Source: an uncultured bacterium
GTDB taxonomy: Bacteria > Patescibacteriota > Gracilibacteria > Absconditabacterales > Absconditicoccaceae
DNA: 32,582 nt
NCBI GenBank assembly: GCA_937906635.1
Contig: CALCYP010000021.1
Location: 1-32,582, forward strand
Direction of reading: 5' to 3'
Both the position numbers and the translations under genes were made by a program. The notes under the pieces were generated by a model that was not told the DNA's origin, ran no database searches, and was given only the letters and a program-made list of their open reading frames with translations. Shown here one piece after another: positions 1 through 9,479 of this stretch (position 1 is its first letter; each line of letters opens with the position of its first letter).

Positions 1-195
1 ATTCCTTGCTGAGGGTTTCACCCTCAGCTATTTGATATTTCGTCCCTCCGGGACTCATCCTTTCTGACCCCGGAATCTTGTACAAAGGATGCCCCAGCCA
101 CATCTCAGAAATATAATTTTTTCTATTTCATCTTGAATTAACCGACAAATTCACTAATCTGAAAGAAAGCAAATTTTACCCAATAATTTTTTATT
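1..195. repeat. intergenic stretch with two perfect hairpins
   Basis: No gene is visible before the trigger factor start. Two GC-rich palindromes stand out against the AT-rich background: a 9-bp stem with a 3-nt loop at 8-28 (GCTGAGGGT/ACCCTCAGC) and a 5-bp stem at 42-54 (GTCCC/GGGAC). They look like the edge of a dispersed palindromic repeat cut by the window start. From about 115 the sequence is AT-rich leader. Confidence 0.5.
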
Positions 196-1398
196 ATGGA
201 AAAAAAATTAAAAAAATGAACAGACTGTAATTACATCATCGAAGTTACATATACAGATGATGAAAAAGAAAATGCAAGAAATCACATGATTGAAATTTTT
301 TGAAAAGACGTGAAAATACCATGATTTAGACCTTGACAAGCACCAAAAGCTATGATAATGGAAAGATTAAATCCAGAATATGTAGAAATGTGAATTTACG
401 AAAAATTGATAAATGAAGGACTAAAAGCAATTTTGGATGAAAATAAAGATATCAAATTTATCTGAGAACCTTATGATTTAGACAAAGATGATGCAAAAAA
501 GACTATCAGTGTCAAATTGGATATTTACCCAGAAGTCGAAGTAAAAGACGACAAATGGAAAAAAAATAAGATGAAAAAAATTGAATCAAAAGCTACTGAT
601 GCAGAAGTAGACGAAGCCTTATTAAACTTGAAAAAAAATTATGCCGATTATCAAGACACAGATAAAATTGAAAAAGACACAGTTTCAAAAATTGCAATAA
701 ATTTTCTGGACAAAGATGGTACAGAATTGGAAAAATGAACTGTTTACCTATGAGAGCCAGAATTTACAGACAAAGATTTCGCTAAATTCTATGATCAATT
801 CATCTGAAAAGACAAAGGAAAAGATTTCGAAATAGCATACAAAGAAAAAGAATTGCCACCAACTTTCCAAAAAAAGAAATCAGAAAAAGATCCAAAAAAA
901 ATTAAAATCACAATTAAAGATATCAAAAAAGTAGTTCTTCCAGAATTTACAGGAGAAAAAATCCAAAAATTATTCCCAGATCAAAAAGATATAAAGAACG
1001 AAAAAGAATTAAAAGCATATATCAAATGAGAAATTGAAAAACAAAAATATGAAAATGAATTAATCAAAGCAGTAGAGGAGTATATCAACGACATTAGATG
1101 AAAAAATATGTCAATCACAATCCCACAGACATTAATCCAAGAAGAATTTAAATCCAGAATCAAGAGTTTAGAAGATAGATTGTGAGGAGAAAATGGAGTA
1201 AAGCAATATTTCCAACAATTATGAGATGAAAAAGCGAGAGAATTCGTAGAAGACATATCCAAAGCTGCTCAAGATAGCTTAGAAAAATTCTTCATACTAC
1301 AACAAATCACAAAAGAATTAGAACTGGATATCGACTGGGACAAAGGAGAACATCTTGATATAGAAAAGAAACTTTACGAAAAAATTATGTGAATGTAA
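196..1398 (+). CDS. tig: trigger factor (ribosome-associated chaperone)
   Basis: Encodes 400 residues. Trigger factor docks at the ribosome exit tunnel and shields nascent chains. The N-terminal ribosome-binding domain carries the family signature as GFRPGQAPKAM (about residues 46-56), with the first and fifth positions encoded by TGA. The middle of the protein has a beta-rich stretch where the FKBP-type PPIase domain would sit, but I see only weak resemblance to it. The rest is a Lys/Glu-rich helical C-terminal domain ending in GM. The ATG at 196 gives the expected short lead into the ribosome-binding domain. The next gene begins 30 bp downstream with no terminator between, so the two may be cotranscribed. 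Family assignment is firm; retention of PPIase activity is not. Confidence 0.9.
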
Positions 1399-1428
1399 AA
1401 AGATTATTTACATTATAAAACAATAAAA

Positions 1429-1932
1429 ATGGATGAATTTATACAGATGGAAACAATAGTTTCAAAGAAAAGATCATTTAAAGAACTCTTCTTTTCATCA
1501 GAATGAAGAATGAGCGGACGAGAATACGCTTTATACACTTCACTACTCAGTCTATGATATCTTTTTGTTTGTTTTATTGTATGATTTATATTTTGAATAA
1601 TCGGGTGAATAAGCTGACAAAAACTTAACAATTTTGAGAACTTTGGAATAATCGCAGCATTAATCATATGAATACTATATATAATTATGGAAATCTTTGT
1701 ATCAATAAAAAGAGTTCACGACTTTTGAAAAAAAGGCAGCTATGTATGGTGTTTATTAATTCCTTTGTTTAATTTATTTGTATGATTACAATTATTATTC
1801 CAGAAATGAGATGAATGAAAAAACATATATTGAGATAAACCACAAGAATTCAGCTCAGGCAAAAAAGCACTTACCATAATACTATATATAATATACACCG
1901 CAATATATTTATATTCAAATTTTAACCAATAA
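1429..1932 (+). CDS. DUF805 family membrane protein
   Basis: Encodes 167 residues. An amphipathic start with a GRxS-like stretch before an EYAL motif is followed by four hydrophobic segments (about residues 37-58, 68-90, 105-120 and 145-163). The loop KRVHDFGKKG after the second segment matches the DUF805 signature (R-x-H-D-x-G), whose glycine is encoded here by TGA. DUF805 proteins such as YhaH are small inner-membrane proteins of unknown function. It lies 30 bp after tig and ends just before a strong hairpin that probably terminates the transcript. Confidence 0.75.
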
Positions 1933-1950
1933 ACTAGATAAATCATTAAC

Positions 1951-1984
1951 AAAAAAATCCCAAGTCAATTCGACTGGGATTTTT
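1951..1984. terminator. bidirectional rho-independent terminator
   Basis: The stem ATCCCA-(A)-GTC / GAC-TGGGAT is flanked by A7 on the left and T5 on the right, so it can end transcripts from both sides. It ends the tig-DUF805 transcript on the plus strand and would also terminate the minus-strand ORF whose TGA lies inside it. Confidence 0.8.
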
Positions 1985-2156
1985 CAAATAAAGGGACAGA
2001 CAAAGAAGTCACAAAAGTTACCAAAGAATACCTAGTAAACTCCTTTAAAGTTTCCGAGGATATCGCATATCCTACTACAAAAAGCACAACAGAAAGTGCC
2101 ATCAGAAAAACCAAAAATCTTGCATAAGCGATTTCAAATTCATTATTCTTTTCCAT
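1965..2156 (-). CDS. small two-helix membrane protein, stop codon problematic
   Basis: A 63-residue ORF with a charged N-terminus (MEKNNEFE) and two hydrophobic segments (about residues 13-32 and 43-57), ending in FEKSQSN. The only stop at this point is TGA (1965-1967), which every other gene here reads as glycine. The TGA lies inside the terminator hairpin. Read through, the frame continues antisense to the DUF805 gene and reaches TAG only at 1740. The ORF itself uses GGA for Gly and contains no internal TGA. It is either a recent arrival that kept a standard-code stop, a transcript ending without a stop, or not a gene. Confidence 0.4.
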   Translation of the reverse strand: MEKNNEFEIAYARFLVFLMALSVVLFVVGYAISSETLKEFTRYSLVTFVTSLSVPLFEKSQSN

Positions 2157-2185
2157 GATAATATATTTTTTTGTTTAATAATATT

Positions 2186-2506
2186 TTATTTACAATTCAA
2201 GCATATCATATATATATTTTTTTCTTCAACTATATCAATAGAAATCAGTAAAAAGCCATTTTTACTCTTACCAAAGCCAAAGCCAATCTCATCAACTCGG
2301 ACAAGAAAAGACAAAGGCCCGATTGGGACGGTAAATCTGGCCGAAAAAAGAGCAAACCAATATATTTCAAAACAACAGCATATAAAATTTATTGAAAACA
2401 TTGATTTTGAATTAATAAAAAATATTTTGCAAATATTATATAAGTAACCAGCCAACCAACTGACAATTCGAAGTCTACTATAAGTTAGAAAGATAATTTC
2501 AAGCAT
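2186..2506 (-). CDS. hypothetical ORF, doubtful
   Basis: A 106-residue ORF ending in TAA, 29 bp upstream of the 63-residue minus-strand ORF. It is rich in Ile, Phe and Cys and has no internal TGA. The central stretch around ARFTVPIGPLSFLVRVDE (2275-2340) is more GC-rich than its surroundings and looks more protein-like than the ends. I recognise no family. It may be a remnant or a chance ORF; it is the only coding candidate between 2157 and 2629. Confidence 0.22.
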   Translation of the reverse strand: MLEIIFLTYSRLRIVSWLAGYLYNICKIFFINSKSMFSINFICCCFEIYWFALFSARFTVPIGPLSFLVRVDEIGFGFGKSKNGFLLISIDIVEEKNIYMICLNCK

Positions 2507-2562
2507 TGAAAAAAAGTTACCGAATATGAGAATAAAAAAATTTTACTTGATTTTAAAAATTA

Positions 2563-2592
2563 ATTATCTAATATAGATAATGAGATTATCTA
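2563..2592 (+). promoter_or_regulatory. probable HigA operator, three half-sites
   Basis: A perfect 8-bp inverted repeat, ATTATCTA / TAGATAAT with a 3-nt spacer (2563-2581), is followed by a third direct copy of ATTATCTA at 2585-2592. It lies 38-67 bp before the toxin start, where HigA-type antitoxins normally autorepress. A TTGATT at 2547 could be the -35 box. Confidence 0.5.
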
Positions 2593-2629
2593 AAAAAGAT
2601 ATATAGCATTTAAAATTATATGCCAATAA

Positions 2630-2950
2630 ATGAAAATTATATTTTCAGATAAACATCTTGAGAAAATATATTACGATGAATCATACAATCCAAAAGGATA
2701 CCATCCAGACATTTTGGAAACAATGATCGAAGCAATTGATGTTTTAGCCTACTCACCAAATCTCAAAAATGTATGTAATTCACATGCTTTCCAGTGCAAA
2801 CCTATAGAATGAAAATACAAAAAGCACAAAATATATAGAATGAAATTAACAAGATGATGGAGACTATTTTTCAAACTACAAGAAGATGGAACAATACAAA
2901 TAGTAAATATTTTAGAAATAAATAATCACGATTATAACTTTACATTTTAA
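2630..2950 (+). CDS. higB: HigB-like toxin (RelE/ParE superfamily)
   Basis: Encodes 106 residues, about the usual HigB size. HigB toxins are ribosome-dependent mRNA endonucleases neutralised by HigA. The sequence begins MKIIFSDKHLEKIYYDE, with a central helix pair (ETMIEAIDVLAYSPNL). The C-terminal strands include YKKHKIYRMKLTRGWRLFF and IVNILEINNHDY, the typical HigB core where the RGWRLxF strand is conserved. Two TGA codons supply glycines, one of them the Gly of RGWR. It lies 10 bp before higA, and toxin-first order is standard for higBA. The assignment rests on motif and context. Confidence 0.82.
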
Positions 2951-2960
2951 AACAATAAAA

Positions 2961-3269
2961 ATGATAATACCAAGAGCAACACATCCATGAAAATTATTAA
3001 AAAGAGAATTAGATGCGAGATGACGAAGTCAAAAAGATTTTGCAAATATTTTATGAAAAACCACAGCAGAAGTTAATGACATAATTTCAGGAAAAAGAAA
3101 TATCACTATAGATTGGGCATTAAGACTTGAATATGCCCTATGAATAAGTCATGAAGTGCGAATTTGAATTCAAAACAAACGAGATTCTGTCCAATTATTA
3201 AAACAAAAAGAAAAAATGGAACTTTTATTGTGAATTAAACACAAAGCTCAAGAATTAGTTTTTGCATAA
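2961..3269 (+). CDS. higA: HigA-like antitoxin (XRE helix-turn-helix)
   Basis: Encodes 102 residues. The opening HPGKLLKRELDARG followed by SQKDFANILG and VNDIISGKRNIT is the classic HigA arrangement, with an XRE helix-turn-helix at about residues 20-60. It binds and neutralises the upstream toxin and represses their shared promoter. Two CGA codons are informative: 3024 (RG-x-SQKD, where the family often has Trp) and 3159 (EV-x-IGIQN, aligned with the conserved Trp of FWLNLQN). It probably acts on the ATTATCTA repeats upstream. Confidence 0.85.
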
Positions 3270-3323
3270 ATTCACACATTACCTAAACTGACCAGAATTC
3301 TTACTTCTTAATTCTTAATTATT

Positions 3324-4493
3324 TTGTACGATATCATAATCATCTGATGATGAGCAAGCTGACTTTTTTGCTCCATCAATGCACCCAAAAATAGCAAAAA
3401 ATTAATCATAGAAAAACAAAAAACTCTATGAAACAAAATTCTCCTATCTGGATGATGAAGATGTAATTTTACAAATTTAAACATCGATCCAGAAAGATAT
3501 TTCTGACAAAATAAGAAAATGCTTTCATCAGTTTTTCATAAATATTCAAATTATGATTTCATGAATTATTTAGATGAAAACTGAATTGAATACAATATTG
3601 AAGACAATGGCAGAGTAATACTAAAAAGCTGAAAGGCAAAAGAATTACTAGAATTTTTAATAAGAAAAAGTGAAGAAAATAATACAGAAATCCAGACCTG
3701 AAAGTCAATCACAAAAGTAAAAAAAGAAAATGATTTTTTCAAAATCACAACACAAGAATCTGAATTTTTGTGCAAAAAACTTGTAATTTCTACATGAGGA
3801 ATTTCATATCCACAAGCCTGAGCAACAAGCTTTTGAATAGATATTGCTAAGCAATTTTGATTAAACACGATTCCAAGTTTTCCAGCACTCTGCTGACTTG
3901 AGACAAAAGAAGATTTTTCAAGTTTATCATGAAGTAGCATTACAGGAAATGTAGAATTATTTGATTGAAACAAAAAAATCTATGAAAATCAATGAAATAT
4001 CTTATTTACTCATCGGTGACTATCCGGTCCAGCTATTTTCAACTGTAGTGCCTGACTCGCCGAATATTTAACTAAAAAATATTTACCATGTCATCCTGAG
4101 TGAAACGAAGGATATAATTTAGACTCTTCTCTGCTGAAGCCGAGCACGGCACTTCGTTCAGAATGGCACATTCAATTAAAACTTACTCCACACCAAATCA
4201 CAAAAAAATTGGCATCCATTATTAAGGGAAGCCTGTCCGGCTTTAGCAGGAGTGGCGAACGAAATGATGAGCCGGAAGGATTTTATGCTCAAATCACAGA
4301 CTTCAGACCACTCGAAGAAGCCAAAGTAAGTAGTGGATGAGTAGATATGAACGAAATTAAACCGAATTTTGAATGTAAAAACATTCCAAATCTATATTTT
4401 ATCTGAGAGACTTTGGATATTATCGGAGAGACTGGATGATTTAATCTTCAACGGGCACGGAGTGGTGGGAAAATCTGCTGACAAAACTTTTAA
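3324..4493 (+). CDS. BaiN/HI0933-family FAD-dependent oxidoreductase with in-frame repeats
   Basis: Encodes 389 residues. The TTG start gives MYDIIIIGGGASGL, the Rossmann FAD motif; a stop codon lies close upstream and no ATG precedes the motif. Other family motifs are LLSGGGRCNFTN, VISTGGISYPQAGATSFG, FTH-x-GLSGPAIF and a C-terminal GETGGFNLQ-x-A-x-SGG, where both x codons are CGG at the NLQWAW tryptophans. The family has flavin-dependent oxidoreductase activity but its general substrate is unclear. The middle of the insertion domain, about residues 256-320, is shorter than usual and carries two GC-rich palindromic repeats read in frame, so activity may be altered. The 5' flank repeats TTAATTCTTAATTATT right up to the start codon. 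Confidence 0.85.
4089..4170. repeat. palindromic repeat inside the flavoprotein gene, copy 1
   Basis: Imperfect terminal inverted repeats TGTCATCCTGAGTGAAACG (from 4089) and CACTTCGTTCAGAATGGCACA (to 4170) enclose about 40 bp containing CTGCTGAAGCCGAGCACGG. It is a REP/MITE-like element with much higher GC than the gene. It stays in frame and is translated as CHPEGNEG...ALRSEWH. Related pieces occur at 12830-12955 and 23290-23338. Confidence 0.75.
4226..4285. repeat. palindromic repeat inside the flavoprotein gene, copy 2
   Basis: A GC-rich insert with arms TCCGGCT (4236-4242) and AGCCGGA (4270-4276), containing GGCTTTAGCAGG and GGCGAACGAAATGA, read in frame as SLSGFSRSGERNDEPEGF. The CCGGCTTTAGCA core reappears at 23310-23321 in an intergenic repeat fragment, which shows this is a dispersed element rather than ordinary coding sequence. 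Confidence 0.65.
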
Positions 4494-4509
4494 TCATAAA
4501 TAATTTACA

Positions 4510-5598
4510 ATGGCAAACACAATTCGAATCAAAGCAACAATAATCGCAATATGTACATGAATATTTTATTACTGAATACGGAGACTTTTTTCAATTTTCC
4601 ATATAAATTTACCAAAATGAACGATAGTATTAATCGCAGCTTGTATAGCGATTTTCATTGCTATTTTTATCGCAGTTATCTCCATATCATCCTTCACCTA
4701 CAAATGAAGTAACAACAAAATTCTTGATATTTTTGGAACAATATCGACACGACTACTCACATTATGAGTTATATTATTTACACTGCTACTAGTTGAAAAT
4801 GTAATATCAATCCGATACAAACCAAATCCACGAATTACTACATGAATAATCATAGTAATATTGTGCCTTTGAATATTTTTTTCACTCAAGACAAAAGTTA
4901 CGACATATGAAATAAACACAGACAAAATCAACAAAGATACAAGGATTTTGCTAGTTAGCGATATACATGTTGACCATATTTACAAAGATTTTCATGTGAA
5001 AAAAATCCAAAAAATCATAGAATCAGAAAAACCTGATTTCGTGCTAATTGCATGAGATATGATGAACAAAGCCAATTATGACTATTCAAAATACTTTTGA
5101 ATTTTAAAAAATAAGGATATTCCAATCTTTGCAGTGATGTGAAATCACGATATGATGTGAAATAAAGAGAGTATTGACGATATTCAAAAAAATTCTTCAA
5201 TAAAATTATTGAAAAACGAGAGTATAGAATATGAATGAATTCAAATAATATGAATTATAGACAAGAGTATCTGGTGAGATAATACATTACAAGAAAATTT
5301 AGAAAAATCAAAAATAGACAAAAATTCAAATAACTTCTGAATTTTAATCACACATCAACCTATTTCATTAGAAAAATTAAAAGATTATCCAATCGATTTA
5401 GAGGTCGCAGGGCATACACACCGCTGACAAGTATTTTGACTCCGTAAAGTAGTAGAAATGGTAAATGACTATTGATATTGAAGATACGATGAGAATTGAA
5501 AAACGGCAATCGTTACACAATGAATTTGAACATGGGGATTACCTTTCAGACTTTGAACTCAAAGCGAAATGGTAATAATTAATTTGAAAAAAAACTAA
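4510..5598 (+). CDS. membrane-anchored calcineurin-like metallophosphoesterase
   Basis: Encodes 362 residues. Four hydrophobic segments occupy the first 130 residues, followed by a metallophosphoesterase domain with the full set of metal ligands: SDIHVDH (D-x-H), IAGDMMN (GD), VMGNHD (GNHD), ITHQP and AGHTHRGQVFG. The fold hydrolyses phosphoesters with a two-metal centre. The YkuE/YaeI-like arrangement, with membrane segments before the catalytic domain, suggests a substrate at the membrane, possibly a lipid phosphate. It starts 16 bp after the flavoprotein gene. Its TAA overlaps the TAG of the convergent 758-residue gene by two bases. Substrate is unknown. Confidence 0.85.
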
Positions 5599-7871
5599 AA
5601 AGCCTTCAAATAAAAAGAAATATTGGTAGAATATGTATCATGATTGACAAAATCTACAATAATTCTCCTAGAACTTCAATCCTGATCCTGTATTACGATC
5701 CTATATCAAGTATTGTATCATAAATCAAACCTAAAATATCTTTTTCTTTTTGACATACCAGAAGTTTTTATCTCTTCTTTTTGTCCATTCAAAATTTTAT
5801 ACAAAACTAAATCAACTCATTTAAGGATACGATTGTCATATTTTATCGAATCTAACATTTGCATTTTAAACTTTTCTCTATCCTTAATATCATAAAAAAT
5901 CTCAAATGCCTGGACATAATAATCAACTTTTTGATCAATTTCTGCCGTCTCATTAATCTTTTGGATTATTTCCTTTAATTTAACAATTTCAGGACTATCA
6001 ATTAAATCAGCAGTATTACCATCTGTAGTATCTAATCACACGGACAATCAATCATCATTCTCAGGCTTTTCATATCTTTCGACATTTATTTCATCATCAC
6101 ACTCAAATCAATATTGATCCAAAATAGTAAAGAATCACGAATCAAATCAAAATTTTTTAAACCATTTTGTCTTATATTTTCATCAAGAATTTCTAAGTGA
6201 CCTTTCCAAATCATCAAGATCTTTTTTATTCAATCTTCAATTCAAATAATCAATAATTTGAGGAAACATTCACTTAGGTAATTGCTTCTTCTTAGGAACA
6301 TAAATTTTTTGAGGAACATCCTGTTTCTTTTCTTCAATTTTCTCTATATTCAATGTATCTAATATATTTTCTTGTTTTTCCCTATTTTCTTTTTCAATAA
6401 ACTTAAAATGAGACTCTTTTATTTTATTTTCAATAAAATCAAAATAAAATTTTCTAAACTCCTCAGCCATCATCAATTTTTCCTCATCAAAGAAATACTT
6501 TGAAAACTGTACAAACAAAAACAAATCCTGTAAATTTAATTCTCAGAAAAATTCAGAATTATCATTTACAATAGCATTAATCATCTTTTCCAATAATTTA
6601 TTTTGATTTTTAACAAAATCCAATTTTAATTGTTTCTTCCTCTGAACTCATATACTTCATACATGTTTTTTAGCTTTTGGATATTTCTCACTCATTTCTT
6701 GCAAAAAAGAATTCTCATCATCTGATGATACAACAAAAGCACTCTGTTGAAGCAATAATTTATTTAATTCAGAAAGAAAATATTGTTTCCAACATAAAAA
6801 TATTGGTTTTCTGTATTTTTCAAATATTTGTTCAGCGTTATCTATGATCCTGTTTTCATCATATGATTGCAAACTTTCGCTAAATTTCATAAGCTCACCG
6901 GCATTTAATTCTTTTAATATTCTATTCAAAAAAAGAAATAAAGAACGATATGCTTCACTTTCAACTTCATCAATATTCATTTTAGCATAATCAAAATTTC
7001 AAGATTTTCAAAATGATTGAAATATAGACAATGTTCTGTTAAACAACCAACCATGATTATGCAATCAAATATTTTTATTAGCCCCTAAATCATTTATATT
7101 TTTCTCTTTGATTTTTCCACAAAAAATACTAAATCATTGCAAAATTTTTTCCTTTTCAAAAAACAAAAGCAAAACGACATCTATAATTTTCACCAAAGTT
7201 TCAAAATCAGCATTCATATTGTCTTTTAATCAATTTACAACTGCCTCATACACAAATTCAATATAAGAATCACCAAAATCATTTAATAAATCTTCTTTAT
7301 CAATATCAAATGATTTCATTAAATACTCAAAATTTTCATCCTGTGATTCATCAAGATAATTATAAATAACTTCTTTTTTTGTATCAAAAAAGTTTCAAAT
7401 CAAATGTTTAATTAATTTCAAAACATCTCAATTCTTTCAAATAGAGGAATCAAGCATTATCAAAAAATCTTCTTTTCATATATTATCAAAAATTAATCTT
7501 CATAAATTTAAACGGACATATTCATCCACAAAAGCAAAATCATCAAACATAGATTTATCAAAATCTCAATCAAAGTCTTCCATAATTTGTGTAATTAACC
7601 CCTCTTTCATAAGACCAATTGGGAATTTATTACTACAATATTTTTGATAAAATTCAGTAAACAAAGATTCATTAGCCATAGATAAATTTTCATATAATTC
7701 TTTTTCTTTTAATTTCAATCACGTTGAACCTAATAAATCTAATCTTTTATCTATTTTTTCTTTAATTTCAAAAAGATTAATCAAAAACTTTCCTTCAGAT
7801 TCAATTAAGTCTTTTAAATTTTGATTTACTCACAAAGAATCTAAACTATCTCCAAATCTGAGTATATCCAT
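5595..7871 (-). CDS. large protein of unknown family (758 residues)
   Basis: One uninterrupted frame once TGA is read as Gly. The protein is acidic, predicted largely helical, rich in Lys, Glu, Asp, Phe and Ile, with no signal peptide or membrane segment. About residues 1-510 are dense helical sequence with no motif I recognise. Residues roughly 500-535 form a charged linker (KIEEKKQDVPQKI, KKKQLPKG). The last 55 residues, from MSKRKRYFRFDLGY onward (5595-5760), alternate like short beta-strands (YRIVIQDQDG, RRIIVDFVNH) and may be a separate small domain. The start is the ATG at 7869-7871, divergent from the PP-loop gene. The stop overlaps the convergent phosphoesterase stop. Function unknown; probably lineage-specific. 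Confidence 0.8.
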
Positions 7872-8008
7872 TATTCAATAAAAAATATCAAATTTATTTC
7901 AATATATTATATTGATTTGATACAAAAAGTCAATATAATAAGCAAATTTGATAATAGACTTTCATAAAAAAATTAATATAAAACCATTGTTTATTATTTT
8001 ATGACAAA

Positions 8009-8917
8009 ATGACAAAAGCATTAATACTATTTTCATGATGACTGGATAGCATATTAGCACTAAAAGTATTGGAATCTCAATGAATAGATTGCACTGCAAT
8101 CACATTTTACACACCATTTTTTTGAAAAGAAAAAGCGGAAGCTCTCGCACAAAAAAATTGAATCAAAATAAAAACTGTAAATATTTCACAAAAGCACCTT
8201 GAAATAGTAAAAAATCCAAAATATTGATACTGAAAAAATATGAATCCATGTATCGACTGCCATTGATTCATGATAAAAACAGCTTGCGAAATCGCAAAAG
8301 AGGAGTGATATGACATCATAGCATCATGAGAAGTCCTCGGACAAAGACCAATGAGTCAGACAACCAGAGGATTGAATTCAGTAAATAAAATTTCGTGAAT
8401 AGAAATTCTCAGACCGCTTTGTGCAAAGAATTTACCTGAAACAAATTACGAAAAGTTATGATTAGTAGATAGAGAGAAATTATTAGATATCAGCTGAAGA
8501 TGAAGACAAAGACAGATGAAACTCGCAAAAGAGTTTTGATTAATTTGATATGAAATGCCATGAGGTTGATGTCTTTTGACTCAGGAATGATATTCAGGAA
8601 AACTAAAAGCACTTTTTGATAATTTTAAAGAAGATATCATATCCTTAGATACAGAATTAATTAAATATTGAAGATTAAAAGTATTCAAATGGGGATTTAT
8701 TGTACTTTGAAGAGACAACACAGATAACGAAAAATTATACGAATTAGCAAAAGACAACAAAGAATATAAAATTACTCGTCTAGTAGAAACGACATGACCA
8801 CTTGCAATTATCAAAATAATCAAAGATTGATTCACTGAAAACGATATAATTAAATTTTACAGAGAAAAAGTCCAAAAACTAGAACAATATAAAAATTTAA
8901 GCATTCAATATTTATAA
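8009..8917 (+). CDS. PP-loop ATPase, probable tRNA-thiolation (ThiI/MnmA-like) enzyme
   Basis: Encodes 302 residues. Starts MTKALILFSGGLDS, the PP-loop that binds and adenylates with ATP; both glycines of SGG are TGA codons. A central MNPCIDCHGFMIKTA segment gives a C-x-x-C pair, followed by ASGEVLGQRPMSQTTRGLN, VDREKLLDI and EMPGGGCLLT. This arrangement matches the stand-alone PP-loop proteins annotated as tRNA 2-/4-thiouridylases. Such enzymes activate a tRNA uridine for sulfur transfer. An ATG at 8001 is out of frame, so 8009 is used. The exact tRNA position cannot be told from sequence. Confidence 0.82.
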
Positions 8918-8944
8918 AAAGAGACTCCTAAATATAGAAGTCTC
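8915..8944 (-). terminator. terminator of the 44-residue minus-strand gene
   Basis: Read on the minus strand, GAGACT (8944-8939) pairs with AGTCTC (8926-8921) and the stem is followed by TTTTT. The TAG of the small minus-strand gene lies in the hairpin loop. The same A-run/hairpin is weaker for the plus strand because no T-run follows. Confidence 0.6.
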
Positions 8945-9062
8945 ATGGGATTAATTCTGGATAAACATATAGAACGCCATCAATACATTCTCTTGCGTTA
9001 ATTGGCAAATCCAGCTCATCGACTGGACCAAACAAGTCTTGATATTCTTCAAATGTTAACAT
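8928..9062 (-). CDS. small 44-residue protein of unknown function
   Basis: Too short for usual ORF cut-offs. It reads MLTFEEYQDLFGPVDELD, then INARECIDGVLYVYPELI and PGDFYI, ending in TAG. One glycine (PGD) is a TGA codon. The composition is less AT-biased than the flanks and the protein is acidic, with no membrane segment. A terminator hairpin with a T-run coincides with its end, and AT-rich sequence suitable for a promoter lies upstream at about 9085-9130. It is isolated from other minus-strand genes. I recognise no family. Confidence 0.55.
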
Positions 9063-9199
9063 ATACCAATTTTTTATGTTCCTACTTTTATTTTACATAT
9101 ATATAATAAACATCTAAAACATAAAATCAATTCCAACTTGAATATAAGATAAAAAAATTTAATCTACAAAAAAGACAGTTTTATTATTAATTAAAAAAA

Positions 9200-9478
9200 A
9201 TGGCAAAAAAAAGTAAATTAGCAAAAGTATTTATCCGATTGACCTTAATTTTCATCGTTTTCGCATCATTTGCAGTATACATTGTGATGTATGCTTGATT
9301 TAGATGATGAAGCGATAACCCTTGTGATGAATGATATATTCGAAACACAGAGACACAAGAATGTGAAGAAGAAATTATAGAAAATATTGAAGAAATCACA
9401 GAAGAAGAATCTTGTACAGAGGCTTGATGAACTTGGTACACAGAAAACAATATTTGTATTTTACCAGATGTACAATAA
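9200..9478 (+). CDS. small single-pass membrane protein with Cys-containing tail
   Basis: Encodes 92 residues. A Lys-rich start is followed by one hydrophobic segment (about residues 10-32: VFIRLTLIFIVFASFAVYIV). The tail is strongly acidic with four cysteines (NPCDEGY, ETQECEEE, ESCTEAGG, NNICILP), which suggests disulfides outside the membrane. It ends one base before the ATG of the alanyl-tRNA editing protein, so the two are almost certainly cotranscribed. No family recognised; a secretion or cell-surface role is only an inference. Confidence 0.65.
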
Positions 9479-9479
9479 T

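Noticed and set aside
196..1398. Apparent fragmentation of genes by in-frame TGA (pseudogenes)
   Set aside because: The TGAs coincide with conserved glycines across many essential genes, so they are sense codons, not decay.
8001..8008. ATG at 8001 as start of the PP-loop gene
   Set aside because: It is in another frame that hits TAA after a few codons; the ATG at 8009 leads directly into the PP-loop motif.
9387..9479. Upstream in-frame start for the AlaX-like protein at 9387
   Set aside because: It would lie inside the preceding membrane-protein gene, and the added residues have no family resemblance.
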